Shown: positions 23,192 to 36,685 of the stretch, one piece after another | How the letters are laid out: every line of letters begins with the position of its first letter | How positions within the stretch are numbered: the stretch's first letter is position 1 | Source of the DNA: Sacculina carcini | Lineage: Eukaryota > Arthropoda > Thecostraca > Sacculinidae | NCBI GenBank assembly: GCA_916048095.2 | Contig: OU696575.1 | Location: 9,232,468-9,296,467, forward strand | Direction: 5' to 3' | DNA: 64,000 nt | Program-made: the position numbers and the translations under genes | Notes under the pieces: generated by a model | Told to the model about the DNA's origin: nothing | The model's database searches: none | What the model saw: the letters and a program-made list of their open reading frames with translations, nothing else

Positions 23192-23349
23192 TTTATGAGT
23201 GTGTGTGTGCATGTATGTGTCGGTTTGTTCAATGCCGCGTTGCAATTATTGTACTGTCTTTGCATCTGAGACATTGTGTAGGAATTACGCAATGTAGACG
23301 TTTGAAAAATGAAATTAACAATGTGTGTGTTCGTGTGTTCGTGCACTAG
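18936..23349. other. intergenic region 5' of the hnRNP Q/R gene
   Basis: No protein-coding gene was recognised over 4.4 kb. It contains CA/GT microsatellites (about 20128-20154, 20190-20250, 21255-21290 and 23157-23190) and one copy of a dispersed repeat. A 5' untranslated exon and promoter of the downstream gene should lie somewhere here: the first coding exon is preceded by a GT-rich stretch ending in CACTAG, which looks like a splice acceptor. Confidence 0.5.
21062..21262. repeat. dispersed repeat, copy 1 (second copy at 38218-38400)
   Basis: It shares long blocks with 38218-38400 in the same orientation, for example AGTTTGAGAAAAACG, CCCAAAAACTCAATCAGAAAA and CACTACAAATAC, including the run into CA-rich sequence. 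The type of element is unknown; it has no coding potential. Confidence 0.8.
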
Positions 23350-23351
23350 AA

Positions 23352-24477
23352 ATGGCTGAGGGCAACGGAGACGCCTCTTCTCAAAACGACACGCTCAATT
23401 CTTCTGCTATGTCCAAAGATTACTCGCAACTCATCGAGCTGGGTCTCAGCGAACAAGTGGCCGCCAAACTGAGTGAAATATACTCGGCAGGTGATGGCTG
23501 GCTGGCTCAAGTTGCCTACTCTTCTGATATTTCTCTCTTGTTTGCAGTGTCTTTTGGTGTTTTTATCTGTTGTACATCGTGTGTGTATGTGCTCCCTTTT
23601 GTTTTCGTTGCTAATTTGTGGCGCATTTCATCATTTCTAATTGAAAATCTATCGTTTATGCATACGTTGGTTGTAATGCTCGTGTGTATGTATGTCTGTC
23701 TGTCCGTCCGTTTGTTTATATCTGTGCTATTAACACACAAACACACACATGCACAAATACACACATACACAAATAAACACGTACGCACACACACACACAC
23801 ACGCACACAATCTACCTCAACATTTGAAATCACTTCCAGCTACAAATAAATTACTGCTTGAAAAGTAAATGAGTATATGAGTATTTTATTCACAGTGTAT
23901 TCAGCCTTCATAGGAGATCGAATTCACATAGTTTTGCTTCAGTGATATGTGTACACTGTGTGTGTATGTTTGTGTGTGTTTGGGAATATGCTTCTATAAT
24001 GTTGCTTGTTTTTTGTTTGATGAATGATTTATAATTCCAACTGCTTATGATATTATAATTTTTTTCAATTGTCATATTGTCGAATTCGCATTGACCAATG
24101 TCCAATTGATCATATCCAATGTTTATTATTGAATTATTTGTGTATGAGACAACAAATTAAATATTTACACACACACACAGACAAGTTGGCGCACAGTGAT
24201 TTGGACGAGCGCGCGCTGGACGCACTGCGCGAGTTTCCCGTCGACGGAGCGCTGGTGGTGTTGTCTCAGCTGTTCGACGCCAATCTACAGCATGTGTCCA
24301 ACAAGTCGGCCTACCTGTGCAGCGCCATGAAAACCTACCGCCAAAAAGGCCGACTAGCGCACGAAGGTCGGCACAACACACACACACACACACACACACG
24401 GTCACACATACACAACACACACATACACGCACACATCCTCTGACACACACCCACACATATACACATATACACATTGT

Positions 24478-24516
<39 letters not shown>

Positions 24517-27500
24517 ACACACGGTCACATACACACACACATACACACAAACACACAAACACACGTACACATGGACACACGGCCCATACATACGCCGACG
24601 CTCAATATAGGATAGTGGAATCAGTGTATGGAATCAGTGTATCGTTAGTACTGGACATTTGTGTGTGTGTGTGTGTGTGTGTCAGCATGTGTGTATCCGC
24701 GTCTTGGTGTGTATGCGTCTGCATGTTGTATATGTGTGTGTGTGTGTGTGTCTGCATATTTGTATCATTATGTATGTGTATCTACGTGTGTGTTTGTGTG
24801 TGTGTGTGTGTATATGCGAACATATTGGCAGGATCGCCCCCGGCCGGTCATCGTCCCAACCAGGCTCGTGTTGATGCCATTCTACAGCGTACCGGCTACA
24901 GTCTGGACGTGACAACTGGCCAGCGCAAGTACGGAGGACCTCCGCCCAACTGGCACGGCAAACCGCCCGGCGTCGGCTGCGAGGTTCCTTCTCGCTCTGT
25001 CTTCTCTCATTATCTCTCCCTCTCTCTTGCTCAGTTTCTCTACCATTCCCGTTCTTTGTCGCTCTTCCTTTCTTCCCCTTGCCTTCCATTCCCCCTTACT
25101 TCCTTTTCTCTCCCGTTCTTCCCTCTCTCATTCCTTTTTTCCTCTTCTTACTTTTTGTTTCACTTTATTTGCTCTTTTTTGCCTTACTTCCTCCACATCA
25201 CCTCCCTTTTTGCTTTTCTTTTTCCTATATTTCACTATTATACCTTCTTTTTCCATTTTCCCCTCTTTCCCCTTCTACTGCTCTCTCCCTTTTTCCGCTG
25301 TTTCTCTATTCTTTTCAGGTCTCTTTCTTTCTATTTTACTCTCTCAATCCCTGTTTTATTCTGGTTTTTTCTCTATCGCTATGGCACTCACCACCACTTC
25401 TCGCTTTCCCTGTCTGCTGTTTCGTTTAGTATTGCTCAATCTGACTCAATCCATGAGATATTTGTTTTTCATCGTATTCGTCTTGTTTCGTGTTTCTTGG
25501 ACCGGGTTTGGAGGTGTTATTTGGTCTAGCAGGCCGGTGCGTCCGCTGAAACACCAATCATTATTATCGTCATATCACTCTATTTCTCTATGTTCCGGGT
25601 CACCTGTATTTTTCTTTGTATGTATTTCCGTCTCTTTCTTTCGCTCTCGGAGTGTTTCTTTTGTTTTTTTTTGTTTTCATCTTCGTTGTTTTGACCACGT
25701 GATCTCTTCCTTAGTTCTGCTGATATTTGTCTTGCCTGTCTCTGTCCACATGCTTTTTCTCTGTTGCTTTCTGCATTTCTGTCATTGTATTCTGCGTAAT
25801 AGTATCCATTGTCTTTGCGCTATTTTTTACCTTTGCCGTTGAATCATCTGTTATTGTTCCGTATATTTGTCACCCTCTTCCGCTGTTTTCATTTCATCTC
25901 TTGTTATCTGTTGGCGTTTTTGCGCTTTCATTTCCTTCACTCTTGTCTGTTCTGTTGTTCTGCCGTTTGTCTGTGCCATTTTTATATATCCACAATTGTT
26001 GTGGCTCTAAATCGCCATGTACTCGTATTGTTTGCCGTAATGAGTGGGCACGATTGACTTAGTGTGTGTGTGTGTGTTGAATATTTGGCAGGTGTTCTGC
26101 GGCAAAATTCCCAAGGACATTTTCGAAGACGAGCTGATTCCGCTGTTTGAGCAGTGTGGTGACATTTGGGACCTGCGACTCATGATGGACCCGATGAGCG
26201 GGCTCAATCGTGGCTACGCATTCGTCACGTTCACCGCTCCCGACGCTGCCAAAGAGGCCGTCAAACAGGTATCTGTCTGTGTGTCTGACTGTGCATGTTT
26301 GTGTGTACGTACTTGTTTGTGTGTATATATATATCTGTGTATGCATCAGTCGACGTGTTTAAGTGTGTGTGTGTGTGTGTGTGTAATATGAGCATATTTG
26401 TGTTTGTATGTGTCTTTATTGTGTGACAATATGCTGTTGTGTATGTGTACAGTCCATATGTATTGGCGCATCACAACTTTATTGTCCAGTTACAGATAAA
26501 TGTCAAACAGGGGCATCGTACATATCAACAATGCTTTTTGGAAAGTCCCTTTATCTTAACGCAACCGTGCGTATATCGTGGAACTGACTCATCAAGACTC
26601 TAGGGCAAACATGGGTCCTAACTGTCCCAGATGTCCTGGATCTCCTTGACAAGCATCGATACGGCTGAGCAGTCCCTTTTGCGTAGTCTGCGTTTTATGA
26701 GCCTCCGAAGATTTCGACAAAATGGAGTCGTTGTTTGATCAATTTGTCTGTTTGTGCAGGAGCTACGTGATGCTGGAATATTTCGCTCCTGCATGCACTA
26801 TAACAGTTATCCAAATGATCATACAGAAGCTACAACTATACTTATTTATAGACCATAGTATCCCACACCACCGATTTACCAGTGTTTTGATACCGGAATT
26901 TACTCCAAGCCATGAAAATATCTGGGTCCTTAACCGTCCCACATGTGTACCTGGGTTGTACGGATGTGAGCCTGGTCGCCCCTGCTTTCACTCACGCAAA
27001 ATGTTGCCTCTTCACTTAACAACATCTTTTCCTGGGCTCAATGTCTCAGTCATTGTACTGTCTGCAAAAGTCCACTCTGTTGTGCCTATGTTTCTCCGTC
27101 AGTATCGGTTTGCGATGTGGTGCATTTTGCTCAAATCAGAGGTTATCTTTGAGGCGGCGCTGCACTGTCTTCACGCGGACCTCACGCGGAAATTGTTGAT
27201 TTTTTATTTTATTTTTGGCCGCTATTCTCAGCTCGGCTTCAACTTTTCCCTGAATCAATTCAATTGTTCTTCTTGATGTTTTCCCGTCCGTCCACACATC
27301 TTAACTTGAAGAAGTGGTGGAGCGCCATATTCTGCAGTCTTGGATTTTTGGTTCATATCTAGACACTACGAAGTGCTACTCAGTTTTGTGTTTAGATATC
27401 CTTGTTTGAATTTCCAGCCACATACGGTGACAACATGTCTGCAGTTGGTTCGTTCAGCAGCTCGGGGTCACACTGTATTGTCCCACAATACGCACAAATT

Positions 27501-28544
27501 CAAGCATGAAGCAACAACAAATAACGATAAAATCCAGTAACCCCTTTGAAATAGACCGCTTCTCATTGCAACACAACTGACAACTGGTCGCTTTTGACCA
27601 TCGGCGTGATTTAGGCTTCGTCCCCACTACATGATACTTGAGTATCAATACATTCGATGTTTTGCTTCGATAGTTACAGCATATCCTTGATAAATCGTTA
27701 TAAGTATGTGCATGTGCCCGGATTGGTGTGTGTTCGTGTTTGAGTGCGAGCGCTTCAGAAACCTTCGGGTGTGGAGCGCTCTTAACGTCTTATATACTGT
27801 ATACATGTGTGTGCGTGTGTGTGTATGTGTGGTGTAGTTTGACGGCTATGAGATTCGCAAGTTCAAAGCGATCAAGGTGAATATCAGCGTGCCCAACCTG
27901 CGCCTGTTTGTCGGCAACATACCGAAGAGCAAGGATCGAGATGAGATACTCGAAGAGTTCGGCAAACTCACCGGTCAGTCTACTGTACACTCTCACTCTC
28001 TCTTTCTCTCTCACACGCACACACACATACACACATACTATTGATTATGTGTGTGTGTTTATGTGTTTGAATGAATATGTTTTTTCTGAAAACTGTCAAT
28101 GTATATTTTAACCGATGTATAATATATGCAGTTTTTTATTTTTACCATCACACACAATGCTCTCATAAATGATACATATACACAACCTGATACACGCACA
28201 CACCAACGTACTTGCACGTACAAACATACACACACACGCGCGTGTGTGTACGATATTGCAGGACACAATATCAATCCATGGGTCTATTTTTATATTTGTG
28301 ATGTATTGTTAGACACACAGAATCAAGGTAAATACAATTGTAGCTGAGATTATTTTTATCACATTAGCTATCGCTGCTAATCTCGTTGAGTTTGTAATAT
28401 TAGTGGGCGTGCATATTCTTGCGTGTGTTCAGTGTAGGTTTCCACACGTGTGTGTGTGTGCGTGTGTACAGTGTCATGTATGTTGACATCTTCAAGTGTA
28501 TGTCTGCCTGTATTGTTCTTTCGGAATATTTCTACACAGTAACG

Positions 28545-28582
<38 letters not shown>

Positions 28583-31500
28583 TTGTGTCGCCCATCAATA
28601 TTTGTATAGTTGCTTCTTCACTTCACATTCATTCGTGTGCTTGTGTTGTTCTTGTGTGTGTGTGTGTGTGCGTCTCGAAGAATATATTCAGCACCAGTCC
28701 TATCACTTGCATTCATTCATTCACTCATTCAATCGCTACCATTTGTAACACTTCAAAGTACAGATAGTGTAGTGTGTTTTTGGTCGAAAAACTACGGTGT
28801 GTATGTGAGTTCGTATGTGTATGTATGTGTGTGTGTGTGTGATGAGATGGTCTTGTCGAGGCCATCATATACAGCTCGCCCGATGACAAAAAGAAGAACC
28901 GTGGCTTCTGCTTTCTCGAGTACGAGTCGCACAAGATGGCCTCGCTGGCACGCCGGCGCCTGTGCAATGGCCGCGTCAAGGCGTGGAACTGCGAGATCAT
29001 CGTCGACTGGGCTGATCCACAGGAGGAGCCTGACAGCGATACCATGGCCAAGGTGGCAGTGATCGTATCTGCCCTGTTCAACCCTTATTTCACCTGTTTT
29101 CGCCTGATTAAGCATTTATTGCAATCATACTTCGCCTTTATACGCCTTATTTCGCCTTGAGCTTTTATCTCAGCTTTCTGATTGGCCATATTTTGCTATA
29201 TATCGCTTCATTCAAGTTTACTCAGCCTTATCTTTTTTATTTCTCTTTATTCAGGCTTATTTTGTTTTCAGTCTTTCTTCCAGCTTTTATACCGCTGTTT
29301 CTGCGTATATACGGCTTTGTTTTGTCGTCTATGTGTTTTTGATGTCACTTTCGTCTTGACTTTGCGTTCGTTTCGGATTTGTCAGGTTCACATTCGTCTA
29401 TTTGTTTGCAGTCTCTTTTCTTGTTGTTTTTGCTAGCATCATTTTGTACGTCGTCATTTTTCCTATATCCGCCATAATATTTCGTATTTTTCGCTTTGCG
29501 TATTATTTTTTGTATATTTATTCTATAATTATTCGTATTTCCTGGTTCGTTTACGCTTTATGCTTTCATTAAGCATGCTTAACTAATCTCATATTTCACG
29601 AAGCATCTATTCCGTTTGCGAATAGAATTGATCTAAATGAAATAACAGTTAATCAGTTCAAAAATAATGTGTGTGATTGTATGATAATTTATGTTATAAT
29701 TGTATTGATTATATTTGTATTACATTTTAATTAATATGAATATTTTTTGTTCCAACTTTTTGTTGAAACAAAAACTAAACGTAGAGTACTGATTTTTTGT
29801 AGATATGTGAGTTGAAAAATGGAAACATTATACAAACAGTTTGAGCACAAACTTAAAACTTTTTACAGCCAAAACTGAGCTGTGGATTTTTCCAGAGTTA
29901 GGTTTTCATTATTTCTAGTAAAAATGAAGTGCAATCAAATTAATGAAAATAACATAAAAATAATTAATGGTGTTTTTCGGAATGAAGACAACTGGGAAGA
30001 TGTTGCAGGTAATGGTGTAAACGTAAATACGACTTGCTATTGGCTGGAAAGCCAATACACAGTGCAGCCAAGAGGTGGAAACCTTATTTAAAATACACCT
30101 GAAATGTTATTGATACTGGTTTCTTCTGGTTTCTTCGGTGAAGACATCTCCCTCCACCACGTTGGAGGAACTGCAGACCATTAGCAGGTCACAGTACGGA
30201 TGTCAGCTGTTTTTGCCAACACCATAAGAAACTGGTTGAACGGTGAGGTGTTCCTCTTGAAAAATGTACGACCCACGGTGGACAAAATGAATTCGACAGA
30301 AAATCAAACGAAAAGAGCCGCATACGTGAAGGCACTGTTTGAAGAGAGGAGCGTTCAAGAAACAAGACTGCGTGCAATTGTTGCAGTCATTCATGCAGGC
30401 ATGCAGAGAAACTGATATTCACCGGCCAACCATAATTATTGACAACGTGCCGACACACGACAACCTGGAGCAATTTTACTAATCAGGAGTATTGTGGACT
30501 GATGCGACTAGCTCCATATTGCGACCTGTTCAGCCCAATAGGGCTATTACGGAGCTGTATGAAGAGCAATATCAAGCGGTAGTTGAGGATGGATGAAATC
30601 ACTGGTGTGACTGGTCAAAGACCGAACATCGCATCGGACTAATGGAACAAATGAGTAATACAGAACAATCTCACATGCAAACCTACACCTACAGAGTGGA
30701 GAAGTAATAGTCAGCAGTCATACGCTAGGAAGATATTGTCCAAGTAGCTTGAAGTTTGCTGATTATCGCCTGTTCGCTTGTTTTTGCTGTTTCTTAGCTT
30801 GCTGTTGCAAGTCATATGCTTGCAATATATTCATAACATGTATGTAATTCTTGCACAAGGCGTTTTGAGAGAAAAACTTACTGTGCACTAGACCTGTTCA
30901 AAAAACAATTTTTTTCTATTTGTATACCCTCCTGCGCGGTTTCCCCATGCTTTCCCACCTGAAAAAGCCGAAAATCACAATCATTTTTATCTAAAATGTA
31001 TCTATACCCTGCCGCATTGGACTACCATATCGCGCGCCGGATACAGCAGGAAGTAGGCAATTTTGCCTTGCACCGCGCAGTTGTTTCACTTATAACTTGT
31101 GTTACAGTTGCAATTGGAGGACAAATTGGGTATCAAATTGAAGCATTTGTTTCTACAAAAATAGTTAGAGTAGTTTTACGCAAGAAAAAATTTACCATAT
31201 TAAGCAAAATATAAAATCGAAATGAAACATCATGGTCTCTTCGAAGATACATGCATTTTGACATTTATTATTTATTATTTAAAGTTGATATATATTTATA
31301 ATTCTAGTTAAGACAATTGTGATCTTGCCTAAACAGCAGCATGCCTTTTCCCCATCTATTTCCGGCGTTTGAGGCAAATTAAACGTCTGATCGGCACAAA
31401 CAATATACCGAAAGAAACTCCCGCACTTCCCTCACTTCCAACTGGACAACATTGGTACATACTCCCGTACGTATATAAATCTTCATTTTTGGCACTAGCT

Positions 31501-34500
31501 AGATCAGTCCACAGTAGTGCTTATTTGTGCTGGTTTGCAGATCTGCTAAAGTCGATAAACAAAGCGACAAATACTTCAAAAGGTAAAATTAGTTGCCTTA
31601 CGGAGGAAACTGCGAGCGAGGCAGGTATATCAGAAGCGGCCCCTGCCGTCCAGACACGAGCATCACGCCAGCTTACTACAAGACCTTCAACAAGAACGTT
31701 CCTGGCTGGACCACTTCATACAGCATAAGGGGTGGCCAGTTACCTACCAAACGACAGGTGTTCCAGTGTTTCCTCCATCTCTACAAATTTACAGAAAATA
31801 TAGGAATTTTTTTGCCACATGATATAGTCAGCAAAACAGTGGAATTTGTCATTGTATTCTGGCAGATGGACAGGATGAAGCCGATGATCAAGTACAATGT
31901 TGCACATCATTTTGTGAGACTTCACAAAACACAGAAACCTAATAAGAGATAATAGTAGAAAACGTGATTGGAAAGGGAAAAAGTAGGCAGACTGTAATAA
32001 TTATTGGATAAACTGTTTGACATAGGTGCTCCAGATGCCATTACGGAAATTCTGAGGTGCAGACTACTCTCAAGTGATAAAAAGACGAGGATATCAAGTT
32101 CTGCCAAGACCGGAAAACAGAAAGGAAAGCCCGTATGTCTGGCGATAACAAGATTTTTGAATTACGGTTCATGCAACAAGTGGAGAGGACTGTCAGACTA
32201 CGTCATAGAGAAGAGCAAGCAATGAGCACAGTCCAATGTGAAAATGTTATTAGTTCTTCAGTTGCCGCACAGAAAATCCCTGCTGTTGCCGACTCGTGCA
32301 GTTCAAGATAATGTGACTCTCACACTCCTCAGAAAAGTCATGCAGCATGCAGATATACAATGTGTGTATATATGCAATACCGCTGCAATGTATGTATGCA
32401 ATACTGCTTGGATTTCGCTTGGACCGATCGTCCTGGATTGCCCGACAATAAGGTGATGGCGATAGTATCTGCTACTTGAAAAGCTGGAGTAGCCAACCTT
32501 GATGATTTCTTCATTTCACGTTCAAAAACAAGACGGAACAGAATGCTGGTAAGGTATCATATCAGTCAAGACTACATGTAATAATTCATCAAGGAATCTG
32601 CCGAGTATACTGCTCTTCACTGGGATACCAAGATGTTGAGAGATGTCAAGGGAGACTGTACGGTTTCATAAGAAAATTTGGCAGTGCTTGTCTCAGGACC
32701 ACTTGCACATATTGAAGGTAAGCTAATGGGTCTGCCATCAATAAACAGCGTCGCATGCGTGGCTCGTGCTCAACTGGTTCGATATAGTTAGAAGAGCTTG
32801 TGTGTGCTCAGCTGGTCATAGTTTGTTGTACAGCTGTAAGTGAGGGAAGTGCGGGAGTTTCTTTCGGTATATTGTTTGTGCCGATCAGATGTTTAATTTG
32901 CCTCAAACGCCGGAAATGGATGGGGAAAAGGTATGCTGCCGTTTAGGCAAGATCACAATTGTCTTAACTAGAATTATAATAATAAATCAAATTTAAATAA
33001 TAAATGTTAAAATGCATGTATTTTCTTAGAAATCGTGATTTTTCGTTAACAATCTTCTCTTTTGCTTAATATGATAAGTTTTTCTTGAGTAAAACTACTC
33101 TAATAATGTGTTTGTTCATTTTTTCATTTGGATTTACTATATTTAATAATGGTATAGTTTATGGTTGTATATCTGTTTAAATTGTGTTGTTAACTTCAAC
33201 CAAAAAGCTGCACATTTGCAATTAGAAGCCAAACGATATACATTGCCAAAATGGATTGACTATGAGTTGGCGTGTGTCCATTTCATTTTTATTTTTTGAA
33301 TTATGTGTGTTCATTGTGATATATGGATCAAACATCATTCCACCTGTCCTTTTCACATTGTATTTACATTTTTACCGTGTACCGGCCTGTGGAGACTGAA
33401 CGATACGTTCCGCTGTGTGCTGGTACACTCCCGGTAGATTAATGTGGATGTGTTGATGAACGAACCTGGGCCGGGATTCGGAGCGGGAACATCTGGCATC
33501 AGAGTTCGGCACCTAAGCCACTGATCTTCTCGCGAGCTGCTCTACCAAATTATATCGTCTTGTTATGGGGGAATATTTGAGTATATTATTGAACACTAAT
33601 AGGGGCTGACTTCAGCGGTAATCCTTCATTGCATGTTAAGTTGCAAAATTAGGTCACGAACCTCACGCTCAAGCTCATCATCTGTTTGTGTTGTGTCTAT
33701 TGTTTTGTGTTTGTGTATATATGTGTGTGTGTGTGTGTGTGTTGGTTTGTTCTCACAGGTGAAAGTGTTGTATGCGCGCAATTTGACGCAGGAATGTACG
33801 GAAGACAAGTTGCGCGAGGCGTTTCAGGAGTATGGTCAGGTTGAGCGCGTGAAGAAGATCAAAGACTACGCGTTCATTCATTTTGTTGATCGCGCCGAGA
33901 CAATCAAGGCAAGTCACATTGCCCTCAATCAGGGTTTGTTTGGTTTAAACCAAGTGGTTTTTGTAAAAATATGTTTTTTTAATTGTTGTTTTTTGACAGA
34001 AATGATTTTTCTCATATAGGAATGATCAAATATTTTCAGAATTAGTAAATGAGTTCATTAATGTAGTTTTAAATCTTCATAAATATCAGTTTTTGACATG
34101 ATTTCAAGGGTTTGCACGATATGGGAAACATTTTTCTTAACATTTTTGGTTTTTGCTGGGGAAGCATTGTAGGTGGTATTTATGAGAAATCCAAAAATTT
34201 TACGACAAAACATTTTAGTTTCTATGAAGTTGAGAAGTTCGATGAGTTGAAGAAAACTGTGTTTACTCTGAAAACCAACATGAATTAACTTCCATGGACA
34301 AAACGATTTTTAGTCACTAGGTTTTAATAAATAAGGCCACTGGATATTTGGATTTGAACTTTGCAAAGATATATGGGTTTTTTAAATCGACTGTTTTCTC
34401 AATTGGAAGCGGTTTAAAACGTCCGTTGCCTATAGATGCCACAAGGTGAAATTCAAGATCCTGTGTGTACATTTTTATGATTTTTTTTTCTTTTTTTAAT

Positions 34501-36225
34501 ATTTCAAAAACTCTTGGTAGGTGGTACTAAAATATGTTTAACTATATACTAAATAGCATGGTGCAATCCTTTTTTACTTGTGTGTGCAAAGTGTAAAAAA
34601 CCAAATGAACAGAAAAACAATGTTTTTTTTTGTTTTTTTAAAAGAACATGGTTTTGGTTTTCAAAACCCGGACTTTTTCAAACCCTGCCCGCAATGCTGA
34701 ATCACCACCGTTATTATAGAAGCCTCAATCCGTTGTATTGTGGCCTATTGGTACAATACGCGCCTTCGATGTGTGAGCTACTGGGTTCGGAGCCCAGCTG
34801 AAGTAGATGTTTTCCTTTGTTGTGTGTATGTGTGTGTATGTGTGTGTGTATATGCCTGGTATTCCATGAATGTCGATGAGGGGACGTTTCTGTTTGTCAT
34901 GTTTCGTTAGGCCATGGAGGGTTTGAACGGCGCTGAGCTGTGCGGATCGGTGATCGACGTGTCGCTGGCCAAACCGCCGTCGGACAAGCGCAAGAAAGAG
35001 GAGGTGCTGCGCAACAGGGAGCGACGCATGCTCAGCATGATGGCGCAGCGCGGGTGAGTTGGACCGCCAGTACTATGTGTGTGATGTGTGTGTTGCCGGC
35101 GCTTTTCAACCTGTTTTAGTTGTAACACGTGGTAGTACAAAGCACCATATGCATTTAATAATTTGTGCTCAATGTCTCCAATCTCATGAGGAGGTTGAGA
35201 ATCACTGAGTTAAACAAATGTCGTACCATTGGCATGGGGGAATACGTTTACTGTACACCACCACACACTCCAATCGCATGCATCCACGCACCAGAAAGTT
35301 TAGAGAAAGGGAGATTTATGAAAACTGCTATTTGTGTTCATACGTTTATTTTCATGTTCATCGTTCAGTTTAGTTGCAGTTTACCCTCTGTATAACCGAT
35401 CTCGATGTCGATAATCTGGATGGAAAGCCTGATCGGACAAACCATCGCATTAACGATTTTGATCCGCGATATTGAAACAGACAGCTCACGTGTTGGGCGG
35501 CGGGTATATGAGCGAATGAGTTGTGATGTGGACGGGCTTGTACCCACTCACCACTTTGCTACTGGTTAAGTGGTTCTTAACATGGGTTCGATCGAACCCC
35601 AGGGGTTTGGTGAGTCAGTTTCAGGTGTTCGGGGGTTTAGTTCACCCACTCATGTAATTCATGACGTCAAGCTCTGCTTGGCCATCATTTACTGCAGCTA
35701 AGCACGCCACATCGCTTGGCATTTACGAGTATGTGCTGTAAGCAACTCGGTCCACTCAGTAGTAGCCTACTTGTGTGACTGTCTTGATCGTACGTGATTT
35801 GTGATTTTTCTTATATTTCAAACACGTAGGCTTCTATAAATGAATATATGGAACTTATGTGGTTCAGCACGTCCAAAAAGGTTGAGAACCACTGTACGTA
35901 TTGTTCGTTATATCGAGGTTTTGCCGTAATTTGTGGGTGTTTAACGGGCCCACCGATCACCTGTCTATTCCGGTTTCGGTGGAAATTTAGCCAGATGCAA
36001 GCAATAGGCATGAAATAATCAGCGTAGAAAAAACCGAACAAGAATGTGTTCAAGTTCAAATATTGAATTTCCACGTGTCATTCAACCTGTCTCCTTTAGT
36101 CTTGCAATGTTTTCGAATGTGATGTATTTCACTGTGCCGTTTGCAGTGTCGCTTGTATTGTACTTTCTCATCGAATGGCTATTCTAGCATGGGACTTTCG
36201 TTTTGTGTTAGTGTATGACGTGTGT

Positions 36226-36261
<36 letters not shown>

Positions 36262-36635
36262 AATATATGTACGTTTGCCGGCAGAATGGTTGTTCCTCTT
36301 GGCGTGCCGTTGGCCTGGCACCACGCCGCTTACTACAACCGCGGCGGGGGCGGCAATGGCGGTTATTACCGCGCGCCCATGATGTCGGGCCGGTCTCCGA
36401 TGACGCGGCCAGACTACGGTAAGTACGCGGCCGATACAGGCGCCGACCAGTGGGGCGAGTATATGCACGCAGTTGGCATGTATGAGGACGGCCTGTCGTA
36501 CAACACCGCAGCCGCCTCACATCCTGTCGATCCGTATCAATTTCAACAGCAACCGCAACCGCAACATCATCCGTCCTGTCATTCTCAGTCGTCCATTCTT
36601 GTGCACAGTCCGTGGCATTATTGAAGCGCCACTCC

Positions 36636-36685
<50 letters not shown>

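Noticed and set aside
24984..26060. Hydrophobic Phe/Leu/Ser-rich open frames in intron 3 that could look like membrane proteins
   Set aside because: The region is CT-rich intron sequence; C/T bias alone yields Phe, Leu and Ser codons and no family motif is present.
26722..27276. 184-codon open frame in intron 4 of the hnRNP gene
   Set aside because: No recognisable domain; it is antisense to a decayed Tc1-like transposase, which explains the sequence better.
34738..34798. A functional tRNA gene
   Set aside because: T-arm and D-arm-like parts are present but no acceptor stem pairs, so a SINE head or relic is more likely.
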